Positions 42,338 through 48,994 of a DNA stretch of 49,107 nucleotides are shown here, piece after piece. The notes under the pieces are model-generated. The model was not told the origin of the DNA and did not search any database. It saw only the letters and a list, made by a program, of their open reading frames with translations. Source of the DNA: Nocardiopsis xinjiangensis YIM 90004 (GTDB lineage Bacteria; Actinomycetota; Actinomycetes; Streptosporangiales; Streptosporangiaceae); assembly GCF_000341145.1 (NCBI RefSeq), contig NZ_ANBE01000032.1:78631-127737 (forward strand), read 5' to 3'. Each line of letters opens with the position of its first letter. The stretch's first letter is position 1. The position numbers were made by a program, and so were the translations under genes.

Positions 42338-43588
42338 TCAGCCCTCGTCCGCCTCCCCGACCGTGCTCGGGTCGCTCATCGAGGCCTCCACCCCGGCGCC
42401 GTCGAGGTCGTCCAGTTCCGCGGTCAGCAGGGAGCGGGCGGCCTGGCTGAGCCCGGAGACCCGCTCGAGCTCGACCGTCACCGACGTGACCCGGGCGTCG
42501 TCCACGGCCTCCGCCAATCGGGAGACCACCTGTTCGGCGGCGAGGAAGTCGATGTCACCGCGCAGGTGCACGTCCAGGGTGCCCCCGGCGCGCGTCATGC
42601 TGTGCACGGGCGAGGGCGGCTCGGAGGGGATCCGGAGCATGTGCAGGTCGTAGTTCTCCGAAAGCCGTTCCAGGGCCGCCACCCCGCGCACGCTGTTGCC
42701 CGCGTGGTCCAGCGGCGGGCTGAACACACCCACACCGAAAGCGCCCGGGGCCGCCGCGAGGATGCCCCCGCTCACCCCGCTCTTCGCCGGGATCCCGACC
42801 CTCAGGGCCCACTCCCCCGCACGGTCGTACATGCCGCAGCTCGTCATGACCGAGAGGGTGTGACGAGCGGTACGGCGCGAGACCACCCGCTCCCCCGTCA
42901 CCGGGTTGACGCCGCCCGAGGCCAGGGTCGAGGCCATGACCGCGAGGTCGACCACCGTGACGTTCAACGCGCACTGCCTGAAATAGTCCAGGACGGCCTC
43001 CTCGACCGAACCCTCCAGCACTCCCCCGGCCATGCTCAGGTGTCCCAGAGCCCGGTTGCGGTGCCCAGTCTCGGCCTCGGAGCGGTAGGAGTCCTCGTCC
43101 ATGGACAGGTGACGGCCGGCGAAGGAGGAGAGCACGGCACGGATGCGCTCGAAGCGGCTGCGCGACTCCTCGCCACGGATCAGAGAGGTCGTCACGATCG
43201 CGCCCGCGTTGATCATCGGATTCTCGGGACGGCCCTGTTCGTCGAGGCTGATCGCGTTGAACGGCTCCCCGCTGGGCTCCGCGCCCACATGGGTGTGCAC
43301 GTCGTCGAGCCCGCGCTCCTCGAGCGCCATCGCGTAGACGAAGGGCTTGGAGATGGACTGAACGGTGAAGGCCGCCTCGTCCTCACCCGCGGAGTAGCAA
43401 CGGCCGTGCGCGCTGACCGCGGCGAGGCCGAAGGCGTTCGGATCGGCCTCGGCGAGTTCGGGGATGAAGCCGGAGACCCGCCCCTCACGCCTGGGTGCGA
43501 CCTCCGCGCAGATGCGCTCCAGCACCGTCACGACGGGGTTGGTCTCCTCGGTCCCTCGCGGGTCTTTGCCGTACGCGCCGTCAACCAT
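42338..43588 (-). CDS. glsA: Glutaminase with C-terminal STAS domain
   Basis: A 416-aa fusion. Residues ~10-300 form a beta-lactamase-fold glutaminase converting glutamine to glutamate and ammonia. The nucleophile and general base are in QSISKPFVYA (Ser and Lys), with NPMINAGAIVT, GVNPVTGERVV and SGVSGGILA as further family motifs. Residues ~305-405 form a STAS-like domain with GTLDVHLRGDIDFLAAEQVV and SVTVELERVSGLSQAARSLL, related to anti-sigma antagonists. It could sense a nucleotide or bind a partner, though the usual phosphorylatable serine is not obvious. The start is ATG 43588. The plus-strand genes to the right are divergent from it. Confidence 0.9.
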   Translation of the reverse strand: MVDGAYGKDPRGTEETNPVVTVLERICAEVAPRREGRVSGFIPELAEADPNAFGLAAVSAHGRCYSAGEDEAAFTVQSISKPFVYAMALEERGLDDVHTHVGAEPSGEPFNAISLDEQGRPENPMINAGAIVTTSLIRGEESRSRFERIRAVLSSFAGRHLSMDEDSYRSEAETGHRNRALGHLSMAGGVLEGSVEEAVLDYFRQCALNVTVVDLAVMASTLASGGVNPVTGERVVSRRTARHTLSVMTSCGMYDRAGEWALRVGIPAKSGVSGGILAAAPGAFGVGVFSPPLDHAGNSVRGVAALERLSENYDLHMLRIPSEPPSPVHSMTRAGGTLDVHLRGDIDFLAAEQVVSRLAEAVDDARVTSVTVELERVSGLSQAARSLLTAELDDLDGAGVEASMSDPSTVGEADEG

Positions 43589-43816
43589 GCCGCCAGTGTA
43601 GGAACGCGTGGGGCTCAGGAGGCTTCCCGAGGCAGATGGCGCGCCAGGAGCGCGGAGACGTCGCCGGCGGGCCGGACGGGTCTTGCCGGCCGGCACCGGG
43701 CGCGGGAGCGGGCCCGGTGTGCGGGAAAGGCGGGCCGAGAAGGGGCACGAGCCCTTCTCCCGGGAAGACTGGCCGGAGACGGGGAACACGAGGACACGAG
43801 CACGGAGGTGATCCGG

Positions 43817-44038
43817 ATGTCTCATGGATTCGAGGTCGGCGACCACGTGATGTGGAACTCGGAAGCGGGCCACGTCTCCGGCACGATCACGAAGGTGCAC
43901 ACCGAGGACTTCGAGTACAAGGGCCACACCCGGCGGGCTTCCCCGGACGATCCGCAGTACGAGATCAAGAGCGACAAGACCGACCACGTCGCGGCCCACA
44001 AGGGATCCACGTTGCGTCTGGCCGACGACGACCGATGA
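43817..44038 (+). CDS. DUF2945 (hypervirulence-associated TUDOR-type) small protein
   Basis: A 73-aa protein matching the short HVA1/TUDOR family: FEVGDHVMWNSEAGHVSGTI, then KVHTEDFEYKGHTRRASPDD and YEIKSDKTDHVAAHKGSTL. Almost the entire length is this small beta-barrel-like domain. Molecular function is not established; the family occurs in bacteria and fungi. ATG 43817 has GGAGG about 8 nt upstream. Its TGA overlaps the ATG of the next gene (ATGA), so the two are coupled, and the same junction recurs after the second gene. It is probably the first gene of a three-gene operon. Confidence 0.88.
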   Translation: MSHGFEVGDHVMWNSEAGHVSGTITKVHTEDFEYKGHTRRASPDDPQYEIKSDKTDHVAAHKGSTLRLADDDR

Positions 44039-44607
44039 GCCCCCGGTTCTTCACGGTCGGGCACTCGAACCACACATCGGCCGAGTTCACGGCTCTGCTC
44101 AGCGCGCACGGGATCGAACTGGTCGTGGACGTACGCCGGCTCCCGGGGTCGGCCCGGTACCCGCAGTTCGACGAGGAGAGGCTCTCCTCGGCCCTCGCCG
44201 AGGCGGGGATCGGGTTCCGGCGTGCGCAAGGTCTGACCGGACGCCGCCCGGCTTCCGAGAACGTACCGCCCGAGGTGAACGGGTGGTGGAAGAACCGGAG
44301 TTTCCACAACTACGCCGACCACGCGCTCTCCGAGGAATTCCGCTGTGCCTTGGAAGATGTGCGCACCTGGGGGCGTCAGTACCGCACCACCGTCATGTGT
44401 TCGGAGGCCGTGTGGTGGAAATGCCATCGACGGATCATCGCCGACCACCTCCTCGCCCGCGGCGAGAAGGTGGTCCATCTCCTCGGCCGCCGACGGACCG
44501 AGGAGGCAAGCTTGACTTCCGGCGCCGTCATCGGCGGCGCCGGAGACGTCACCTACCCCGCCGCGCAACGGCACCCCCGGGATCGACTCGGAGTGAGAGA
44601 AACATGA
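44035..44607 (+). CDS. DUF488 family protein
   Basis: A 190-aa protein with FFTVGHSNHTSAEFTALLSA at the N-terminus, VVDVRRLPGSARYPQFDEER, then a central RSFHNYADHALSEEF and MCSEAVWWKCHRRIIADHLL. These are the characteristic motifs of DUF488, whose conserved His, Arg and Cys (in MCSE) suggest an unknown enzymatic or nucleic-acid role. The last ~25 residues are a non-conserved tail. It begins inside the stop of the DUF2945 gene and ends inside the start of the YdcF-like gene, each by 4 bp. The pairing with the TUDOR-type protein suggests a shared process but does not define it. Confidence 0.88.
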   Translation: MSPRFFTVGHSNHTSAEFTALLSAHGIELVVDVRRLPGSARYPQFDEERLSSALAEAGIGFRRAQGLTGRRPASENVPPEVNGWWKNRSFHNYADHALSEEFRCALEDVRTWGRQYRTTVMCSEAVWWKCHRRIIADHLLARGEKVVHLLGRRRTEEASLTSGAVIGGAGDVTYPAAQRHPRDRLGVRET

Positions 44608-45215
44608 GACCGATCCGGAACGGACGACGGCAACGGGCTCTTCAGCTCACCACGGCCCTCGTCCTGGCTCTCGCTCGGGCCGAGTGGAAATGCCGGCGTG
44701 TGTCTCGCCAATATCTGCCTGCGCACGCCCCGTTGCAGAACGGGAGCACGGAAGCAATCATCGTCCTCGGTTTTCCCAGCACCCCCGATGACCAGGTCAG
44801 CGTGGTACAGCGCTACCGCACCCGCGTCGCGGTGCGCTCGCGTGGCCGGAAGGCCGGCCGGAGCGTACTGCTGTTCACGGGGCGCAGCCGGGGGCGCGGG
44901 CGGAGCAGACGTTCCGAGGCCGCGGTCATGGCCGAGTACGCGATCCACGAACTCGGGATCGACCCAGCGGATGTGGTGCTGGAGGAAGAGGCCGAGAGCA
45001 CCTGGGAGAACATCCAGAACACGATCCCGCTGATCGAGGGGTTCCCCGTGGTCAAGGTCGCCTCGAACACCTTCCATGCGCGCAAGGGCCGCCGTTACCT
45101 GTACGAGCAGGCACCGCACCTGGCCGCACGCCTGCGGCCGGCAGCGGACCATCGGATCGGGGAACTGCTGCACCCCAAGCCCTTCCTGGCCCTGTCGGTC
45201 CTGCTGCGCCGGTGA
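44604..45215 (+). CDS. YdcF/DUF218-like protein
   Basis: A 203-aa protein with EAIIVLGFPS near residue 50, RSVLLFTGRSRGRGRSRRSE, then VVLEEEAESTWENIQNTIPL and KVASNTFHARKGRRYLYEQA. This is the order of the DUF218 (YdcF-like) domain, in which an ExxSxxTxEN-like motif is typical. The usual SGG-type loop is altered to FTGRSRG. The N-terminus (~1-45) is basic with a weak hydrophobic stretch (LQLTTALVLALARA), possibly a signal or a degenerate membrane anchor. ATG 44604 overlaps the DUF488 stop by 4 bp. Members are proposed to act in envelope or sugar-lipid metabolism; the substrate is unknown. Confidence 0.78.
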   Translation: MRPIRNGRRQRALQLTTALVLALARAEWKCRRVSRQYLPAHAPLQNGSTEAIIVLGFPSTPDDQVSVVQRYRTRVAVRSRGRKAGRSVLLFTGRSRGRGRSRRSEAAVMAEYAIHELGIDPADVVLEEEAESTWENIQNTIPLIEGFPVVKVASNTFHARKGRRYLYEQAPHLAARLRPAADHRIGELLHPKPFLALSVLLRR

Positions 45216-45241
45216 GAAGCTCGGGGCCGAGCGGGTCCATT

Positions 45242-45295
45242 CCCCGAAAAGAACAAAGACCCTGCGAAGGGGCCGCCAGGCCCCGAGCAGGGCCC
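45242..45295 (-). repeat. tRNA-flank repeat, copy A
   Basis: A ~54-bp element starting CCCCGAAAAGAACAAAGACC and containing a nested hairpin: CCCTGC/GCAGGG outside and GGGGCC/GGCCCC inside around GCCA. It is nearly identical to copies B and C and in the same orientation. Read leftward it would act as a terminator with a T-rich tail (TCTTTGTTCTTTTC). Confidence 0.85.
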
Positions 45296-45340
45296 AGCCC
45301 CGGAAGGGACCAGCGACGGTCCGACCACACCCGCCACAGC

Positions 45341-45443
45341 GTGCGCGAGCACAAGCGAGCGCACACCGGGGGGCACGGGGGGTCGTCCCCCCGAAAAGAA
45401 CAAAGACCCTGCGAAGAGGCCGCCAGGCCCCGAGCAGGGTCTT
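45341..45443 (-). repeat. tRNA-flank repeat, copy B, doubling as tRNA-Ala terminator
   Basis: The fullest copy. Core 45387-45443, with an 11-bp stem AAAGACCCTGC/GCAGGGTCTTT, lies 6 nt beyond the tRNA-Ala 3' end and is followed on the minus strand by a T-rich tail, so it is the likely tRNA terminator. An extension to 45341 includes GTGCGC/GCGCAC and GGGGGG/CCCCCC hairpins, shared with copy C. Confidence 0.85.
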
Positions 45444-45448
45444 TCCAG

Positions 45449-45521
45449 TGGAGCTATGGGGATTCGAACCCCAGACCTCCTCCATGCCATGGAGGCGCGC
45501 TACCAGCTGCGCCATAGCCCC
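45449..45521 (-). tRNA. tRNA-Ala (anticodon GGC)
   Basis: A 73-nt cloverleaf on the minus strand. The acceptor arm GGGGCTA pairs with TAGCTCC and includes the G3:U70 pair that defines alanine tRNAs, with A73 as discriminator. The anticodon arm is CCTCC-ATGGCAT-GGAGG, giving anticodon GGC, and the T arm contains GGTTCGAATCC. No CCA is encoded. Copy B of the repeat follows as a terminator. The next gene to the right is on the opposite strand. Confidence 0.96.
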
Positions 45522-45621
45522 GTGTCGGGTTCGCCGGAAGGCGATGTCTCAACTCTACCGGATCGGAGGGGGTGGATCGAACGGGTTGGTCGGTTGCCGT
45601 GCCAGGGGTAGGAAGGAGAGC

Positions 45622-45810
45622 ATGGACGATCCCGTGGACAGACTCCTCCGTTGGGAGGAGCACGGCGGTACTTGGCGGGCCATCACGCACGGACCGGACG
45701 GGGTGACGGTGGAACTGTGCACCTGCACGGGCGGCGAGGCCGTCGACCGGTGGACCAGCGACGATCCGGACCTGGTCGCGCTGGTCAGTGCTCCTCCGCC
45801 GCTTCCTTGA
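45622..45810 (+). CDS. Small conserved actinobacterial protein, 62 aa
   Basis: A short acidic protein: MDDPVDRLLRWEEHGGTWRA, ITHGPDGVTVELCTCTGGEA, and a C-terminal DRWTSDDPDLVALVSAPPP. Two Cys in LCTCTGGE are notable. I recall similar ~60-65-aa proteins in actinomycetes with no assigned function. ATG 45622 has GGAAGGAGAG immediately before it, a strong ribosome site. The last 26 bp overlap the end of the convergent arsR gene, an unusual tail-to-tail overlap given that both frames look real. Confidence 0.75.
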   Translation: MDDPVDRLLRWEEHGGTWRAITHGPDGVTVELCTCTGGEAVDRWTSDDPDLVALVSAPPPLP

Positions 45811-46096
45811 GTGCGGTGAGCCGGCCCTCCCAGCCCCGACCGAGCCGTTCGAGGTCCCGGCCGAGCGCGCTGAGCCGTTCCCCCACCGCCACGTGCACGA
45901 CCTCGCGCCCGCGCCGGCACGAGACCACGAGCCCGGCCCCTGCCAGGATTTCCAGGTGTTTGACGATGGCCTGGCGGCTGACCGGGAGTTCACGCGCCAG
46001 GACGGAGGCGGAGGCGGGTTCCTGTCCCAGACGCACCAGGACGTTCCAGCGCGTGCCGTCGGCGAGCGCGGCGAATGCGGTGGTGGGAGTGTTCAC
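45785..46096 (-). CDS. ArsR-family winged-helix repressor of the second module
   Basis: A 103-aa regulator beginning NTPTTAFAALADGTRWNVLV. The recognition helix is in LPVSRQAIVKHLEILAGAGL (~38-57), followed by the wing region RRGREVVHVAVGER and a C-terminal helix WEGRLTALKEAAEEH. No metal-binding cysteines are arranged as in metal sensors. GTG 46096 overlaps the stop of the upstream SRPBCC gene by 4 bp, so the gene order is SRPBCC then arsR, the reverse of the first module. It probably binds the palindromes at 46912-46963. The 3' end overlaps the 62-aa gene. Confidence 0.87.
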   Translation of the reverse strand: MNTPTTAFAALADGTRWNVLVRLGQEPASASVLARELPVSRQAIVKHLEILAGAGLVVSCRRGREVVHVAVGERLSALGRDLERLGRGWEGRLTALKEAAEEH

Positions 46097-46899
46097 TGCT
46101 TCCCCCGGAGCCGTTCTGCGAGCGTGGTGAGGCCGCCTTCCCATCCGAGGCGTTCCATGGTGACGTCGTCGGCGGAGACCAGGCCGGTGTGCTCGACGGC
46201 CACGAGGCTGCCCGTTCCGGATGCGCGCACGGTCACACGGACCAGGGGCGCGTCGTCGTCGGGTTCGACGTCGGGTTCGCGTGCCAGGCGGAACGCGAAC
46301 TCGGACGGAGCGGCCACCCGCTCGACCGTGCCCAGATGGATACCGTGCTCCACCCACTCCAGGCGCATCGGCGCGCCCTGCACCAGGGCGTAGGCCGCCC
46401 CACCGAACGCGTACCAGGAGGCGAGATCGGTGACCACGTCCCAGGCGCGCTCGGGCCCGACCGGGACGTGGACGGCGCATCTGATCCGGACCGGATCGGT
46501 GTGGGCGCGGGCGGTCGCGAGCTCCTCGCTCCATCCCTGGGCCTGCTGCTCGCGTAGTCGGCGGTCGGCGCCCAGGGCCTGCAGCCCGCTCTCGACGACG
46601 GTGAGCCGGACCCCTCCGGGGCGTTCCTCGAGGTGGAACTCCACCAGTGTGGCGGGGGCGTCCGCACCGGTTCCGCGGCACCAACGGAAGACTGCGCGGG
46701 TGTGCGGTTCGAGGGCGACCCGTTCGATGCGGAAGGACCCTTGGACGGGGTCCGTGACGAGGTGGACGCCGTTGCCGATCTCCTCGACGTCGTGCGCGAT
46801 GATCTCACCATCGTTGACGAACCAGCCGGGGCGGGTGAGGAGCTCCCACACGCGCTCGGGCGGGGCGTCGATGTCCACGTGGCGTTCGACACTGTCCAT
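46093..46899 (-). CDS. Double SRPBCC-domain protein of the second ArsR module
   Basis: A 268-aa protein made of two START-like domains. Domain 1 (~1-130) starts VERHVDIDAPPERVWELLTR and ends near RLTVVESGLQALGA. Domain 2 (~145-268) starts RCAVHVPVGPERAWDVVTDL and ends VEHTGLVSADDVTMERLGWE. Each has the N-terminal PxERVW or PxRAWD strand-helix entry and a C-terminal helix. The two domains probably bind separate hydrophobic ligands or form an intramolecular dimer. ATG 46899 follows AGGAGG by 5 nt, so expression should be strong when derepressed. It is the first gene of a leftward operon with arsR and divergent from the GNAT gene. Confidence 0.87.
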   Translation of the reverse strand: MDSVERHVDIDAPPERVWELLTRPGWFVNDGEIIAHDVEEIGNGVHLVTDPVQGSFRIERVALEPHTRAVFRWCRGTGADAPATLVEFHLEERPGGVRLTVVESGLQALGADRRLREQQAQGWSEELATARAHTDPVRIRCAVHVPVGPERAWDVVTDLASWYAFGGAAYALVQGAPMRLEWVEHGIHLGTVERVAAPSEFAFRLAREPDVEPDDDAPLVRVTVRASGTGSLVAVEHTGLVSADDVTMERLGWEGGLTTLAERLRGKQ

Positions 46900-46911
46900 A
46901 CCCACCTCCTG

Positions 46912-46929
46912 TGCAACCCCACGATTGCA
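46912..46929. promoter_or_regulatory. Operator-like palindrome, ArsR module 2, site 1
   Basis: TGCAAC, a 6-bp spacer CCCACG, then ATTGCA: one mismatch in 6-bp arms. It sits 13 bp before the SRPBCC start and is followed by TTGCACTTG, also repeated at the second site 34 bp away. Confidence 0.55.
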
Positions 46930-46945
46930 CTTGGATGACAGAAAA

Positions 46946-46963
46946 TGCAACCTTGAAGTTGCA
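46946..46963. promoter_or_regulatory. Operator-like palindrome, ArsR module 2, site 2
   Basis: TGCAAC, spacer CTTGAA, then GTTGCA: perfect 6-bp arms. It lies between the divergent SRPBCC (-) and GNAT (+) starts, 31 bp before the GNAT ATG, so one ArsR could control both sides. Confidence 0.65.
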
Positions 46964-46993
46964 CTTGATGTCATTGCGAGCACGGAGCACCCC

Positions 46994-47584
46994 ATGATCC
47001 GCGAGGCCACCGCCGAGGACGTCGAAAACGCCGCCGACGCCCTCACCGCCGCTTTCATCGACTACCCGTTCACCCGCCACACCATCGCCGGCGACGACCA
47101 CGAAGTACGGCTGCGCGAGTTCCAGCGCCTCTTCCTCGCCGAGATCGGTCTTCCGCACGGACGTGTGTGGGTCAGTGACGGCCTGGAGGCGGTCGCGGTG
47201 TGGTCGATCCCCGACGGCGGCGCCGGCCCGGCCTTGGAACGCCTGCTGTCGCGCATGGTCAAGCTCGCCGGCGACCGTGCCCACGCGCACGCATCGGCCG
47301 AGGCCGCCATGGAACCGCACCGGCCGCAGGAGCCCGCGTGGTTCCTGGGCACCGTCGGCGTGCGGCCCTCGGCGCAGGGCCGGGGTCTGGGACGTGCGGT
47401 GATCGAGCCCGGTCTGGCCGCCGCGGACGCCGAAGGGGTCCCCGCGTTCCTGGAGACCTCGACCGAGGCCAACGTGAAGGTGTACGAGGCGCTCGGGTTC
47501 GAGACCACCGCCGAGTACGAACTTCCCGACGGCGGCCCGCGCACGTGGGCCATGCTCCGCAGGCCCACCCCGCTGAAGGGTTGA
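46994..47584 (+). CDS. GNAT-family N-acetyltransferase
   Basis: A 196-aa acetyl-CoA-dependent transferase. The N-terminus has IREATAEDVENAADALTAAF, typical of GNAT motif C/D. Motif A is LGTVGVRPSAQGRGLGRAVI (~117-136), containing the QGRGLG pyrophosphate loop. Motif B is FLETSTEANVKVYEALGFET (~153-172). The substrate is unknown; actinomycete relatives are mostly uncharacterised. ATG 46994 has GGAG six nt upstream. It shares its promoter region with the second ArsR-SRPBCC module, so co-regulation is likely. Confidence 0.88.
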   Translation: MIREATAEDVENAADALTAAFIDYPFTRHTIAGDDHEVRLREFQRLFLAEIGLPHGRVWVSDGLEAVAVWSIPDGGAGPALERLLSRMVKLAGDRAHAHASAEAAMEPHRPQEPAWFLGTVGVRPSAQGRGLGRAVIEPGLAAADAEGVPAFLETSTEANVKVYEALGFETTAEYELPDGGPRTWAMLRRPTPLKG

Positions 47585-47614
47585 TTCCCGCGCCGACCGG
47601 ATTATCCTCACCTC

Positions 47615-48220
47615 ATGTGGACCGACGCCGTCCTTGCCTTCCTCGCGTGGTGCGGAACAGCCGGAGCCTGGCTCTTCGTCCTGGTCTTCCTGGCCGACGG
47701 GGCCACACGTGCGGGCTATGACCAGGTGCGCCAACCGGTCAGCGCCCTTGCCCTGGGCCCCCGTGGCCGGGTACAGACCGCGAACTTCCTCGTGTGCGGC
47801 CTCCTGATCACCGCGGGGGCCTTCGCTCTCACCCCACTGCTGCTCACCGCGGCGGTCGGAGTTTTCGGTCTCGCCCTGGTGGCATCGGGCCTGTTCCCCA
47901 TGGACCCGATGCGGGGCTACCCGCCGGGCACTCCCGAGGGCGACCTTCCGGAGCCGAGCCGTTCCCACGTCCTGCACGACAAGGCCGGTGCGGTCGTCTT
48001 CATGTCACTGCCCGTCGCGGCGCTCGTCGCGTCCCTGACGTCGGAGGCCCCCCTCTGGGGGTGGTACTCGGCGGTGACCTGTGCGGCCACCGCCGTGGGC
48101 GCCGGAGCGTTCGGGCACGCGTGGGAGAAGGACTCCCCACGTGCCGGTCTCCTGCAGCGTGCCACGATCGTGGCCGGCTGGGCCTGGCTCGGCCTGGCCT
48201 TCGCCGGCTCCAGGATCTGA
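47615..48220 (+). CDS. DUF998-like membrane protein
   Basis: A 201-aa protein with about six hydrophobic helices, at roughly 5-25, 55-72, 75-92, 125-142, 150-167 and 183-198. Between helices it has YDQVRQPVSALALGPRGRVQ and FPMDPMRGYPPGTPEGDLPE, the latter resembling the DUF998 hallmark (FPxDP). A conserved-looking LHDKAG precedes the fourth helix. The function of DUF998 is unknown. The start is ATG 47615, 30 bp after the GNAT stop in the same direction, so the gene could be co-transcribed with GNAT. Confidence 0.8.
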   Translation: MWTDAVLAFLAWCGTAGAWLFVLVFLADGATRAGYDQVRQPVSALALGPRGRVQTANFLVCGLLITAGAFALTPLLLTAAVGVFGLALVASGLFPMDPMRGYPPGTPEGDLPEPSRSHVLHDKAGAVVFMSLPVAALVASLTSEAPLWGWYSAVTCAATAVGAGAFGHAWEKDSPRAGLLQRATIVAGWAWLGLAFAGSRI

Positions 48221-48345
48221 CCTCCACTCGGCCCCGACCTGCCCCTGGAACGCCCCTGCGGGCGGTGGTAGCTTGGCGCGAGCGTCGCGTGCCGGTGGCA
48301 GACCGTGTCAGGCATGGAGGCGCCGAATCACGAAGGAGCACGGCG

Positions 48346-48381
48346 ATGAACACGCCGTTCCCTTCGCCCTTGCGTGGCTGA
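48346..48381 (+). CDS. Candidate 11-residue leader ORF before the hemerythrin gene
   Basis: ATG 48346 has AGGAG at ideal distance and opens a 12-codon frame (MNTPFPSPLRG and stop) that ends 8 bp inside the hemerythrin reading frame. The hemerythrin GTG at 48374 lacks a ribosome site, so this mini-ORF may deliver ribosomes to it. It could instead mark a frameshift in the original start region. Confidence 0.45.
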   Translation: MNTPFPSPLRG

Positions 48382-48844
48382 GGGCGACCAGACCAGGCTG
48401 ATCGCCTGGGGGAACGAGATGCGCACGGTGCACGAGCGCCTGCGCGAAGCATTACGGGTCACCCGGGACGCCCTGCGCGAGGGCCGGTCCGGTGAATCCG
48501 CCACCCGCGACCTCCTGTTGTTCTGCCACGGGTTCTGCACCGCGCTCGACGGACACCACCAGAGCGAGGACCGCACTCTGTTCCCCGCGATCGCGGCCGC
48601 GTACCCGGAACTGCGTGGGACTCTGCGGCAGCTGGAACAGGACCACTCGATGATCTCCCACCTGCTCACCGGGTTGCAGGCCTCGGTGGACAGATCCGCC
48701 CCGCCGGACGAACTCGAACGACACCTCGAGGGGATCTCGGCGGTCATGGAGAGCCACTTCCGTTACGAGGAACGTCGGCTGCTGACGGTCCTCGGGACAC
48801 TCACGCTGGACCGGGATCCCCGCGAGGCCCTGGGCCCGCTGTGA
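48374..48844 (+). CDS. Hemerythrin-domain protein
   Basis: A 156-aa four-helix-bundle protein expected to bind a di-iron centre. Candidate ligands are His20 (MRTVHERLRE), His61 or His62 and Glu65 (DGHHQSEDRTLFP), His91 (LEQDHSMISH), and His128 with Glu132 (MESHFRYEERRLL). Such proteins bind oxygen or nitric oxide or act in redox stress. The conserved beginning of actinomycete relatives (TRLIAWGNEM) lies at residues 7-16, so translation should start upstream of it. GTG 48374 fits but has no ribosome site; it overlaps a short ORF with a good one. ATG 48419 would remove conserved residues. Confidence 0.82.
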   Translation: MAEGDQTRLIAWGNEMRTVHERLREALRVTRDALREGRSGESATRDLLLFCHGFCTALDGHHQSEDRTLFPAIAAAYPELRGTLRQLEQDHSMISHLLTGLQASVDRSAPPDELERHLEGISAVMESHFRYEERRLLTVLGTLTLDRDPREALGPL

Positions 48845-48853
48845 CCTCTCGGA

Positions 48854-48878
48854 TCGAGGCCCTTGCCTCAGGCCTCGA
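48854..48878 (+). terminator. Terminator hairpin after the hemerythrin gene
   Basis: TCGAGGCC (48854-48861) pairs perfectly with GGCCTCGA (48871-48878) around a 9-nt loop, starting 10 nt after the stop codon. The tail is not T-rich. Confidence 0.55.
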
Positions 48879-48994
48879 GCCCGAAGTACGTGCACGCCGT
48901 CGGTTCTTGCGCACTGCGCAGCGCAGGGTTCTCCGGCCATGGGGCCACACCGCGGGGCCGGGGCGACGGAACGACCAGAGCAACCACGCGGAAC

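Noticed and set aside
44604..44730. Short sequence similarity between the DUF488 gene and the YdcF-like N-terminus (shared TGGAAATGCC)
   Set aside because: A ten-base match in coding sequence, not extended on either side, so likely chance rather than duplication.
45404..45443. CRISPR-like repeats near the tRNA
   Set aside because: Only three copies, irregularly spaced, with terminator structure and a T-rich tail; no spacers and no cas genes.
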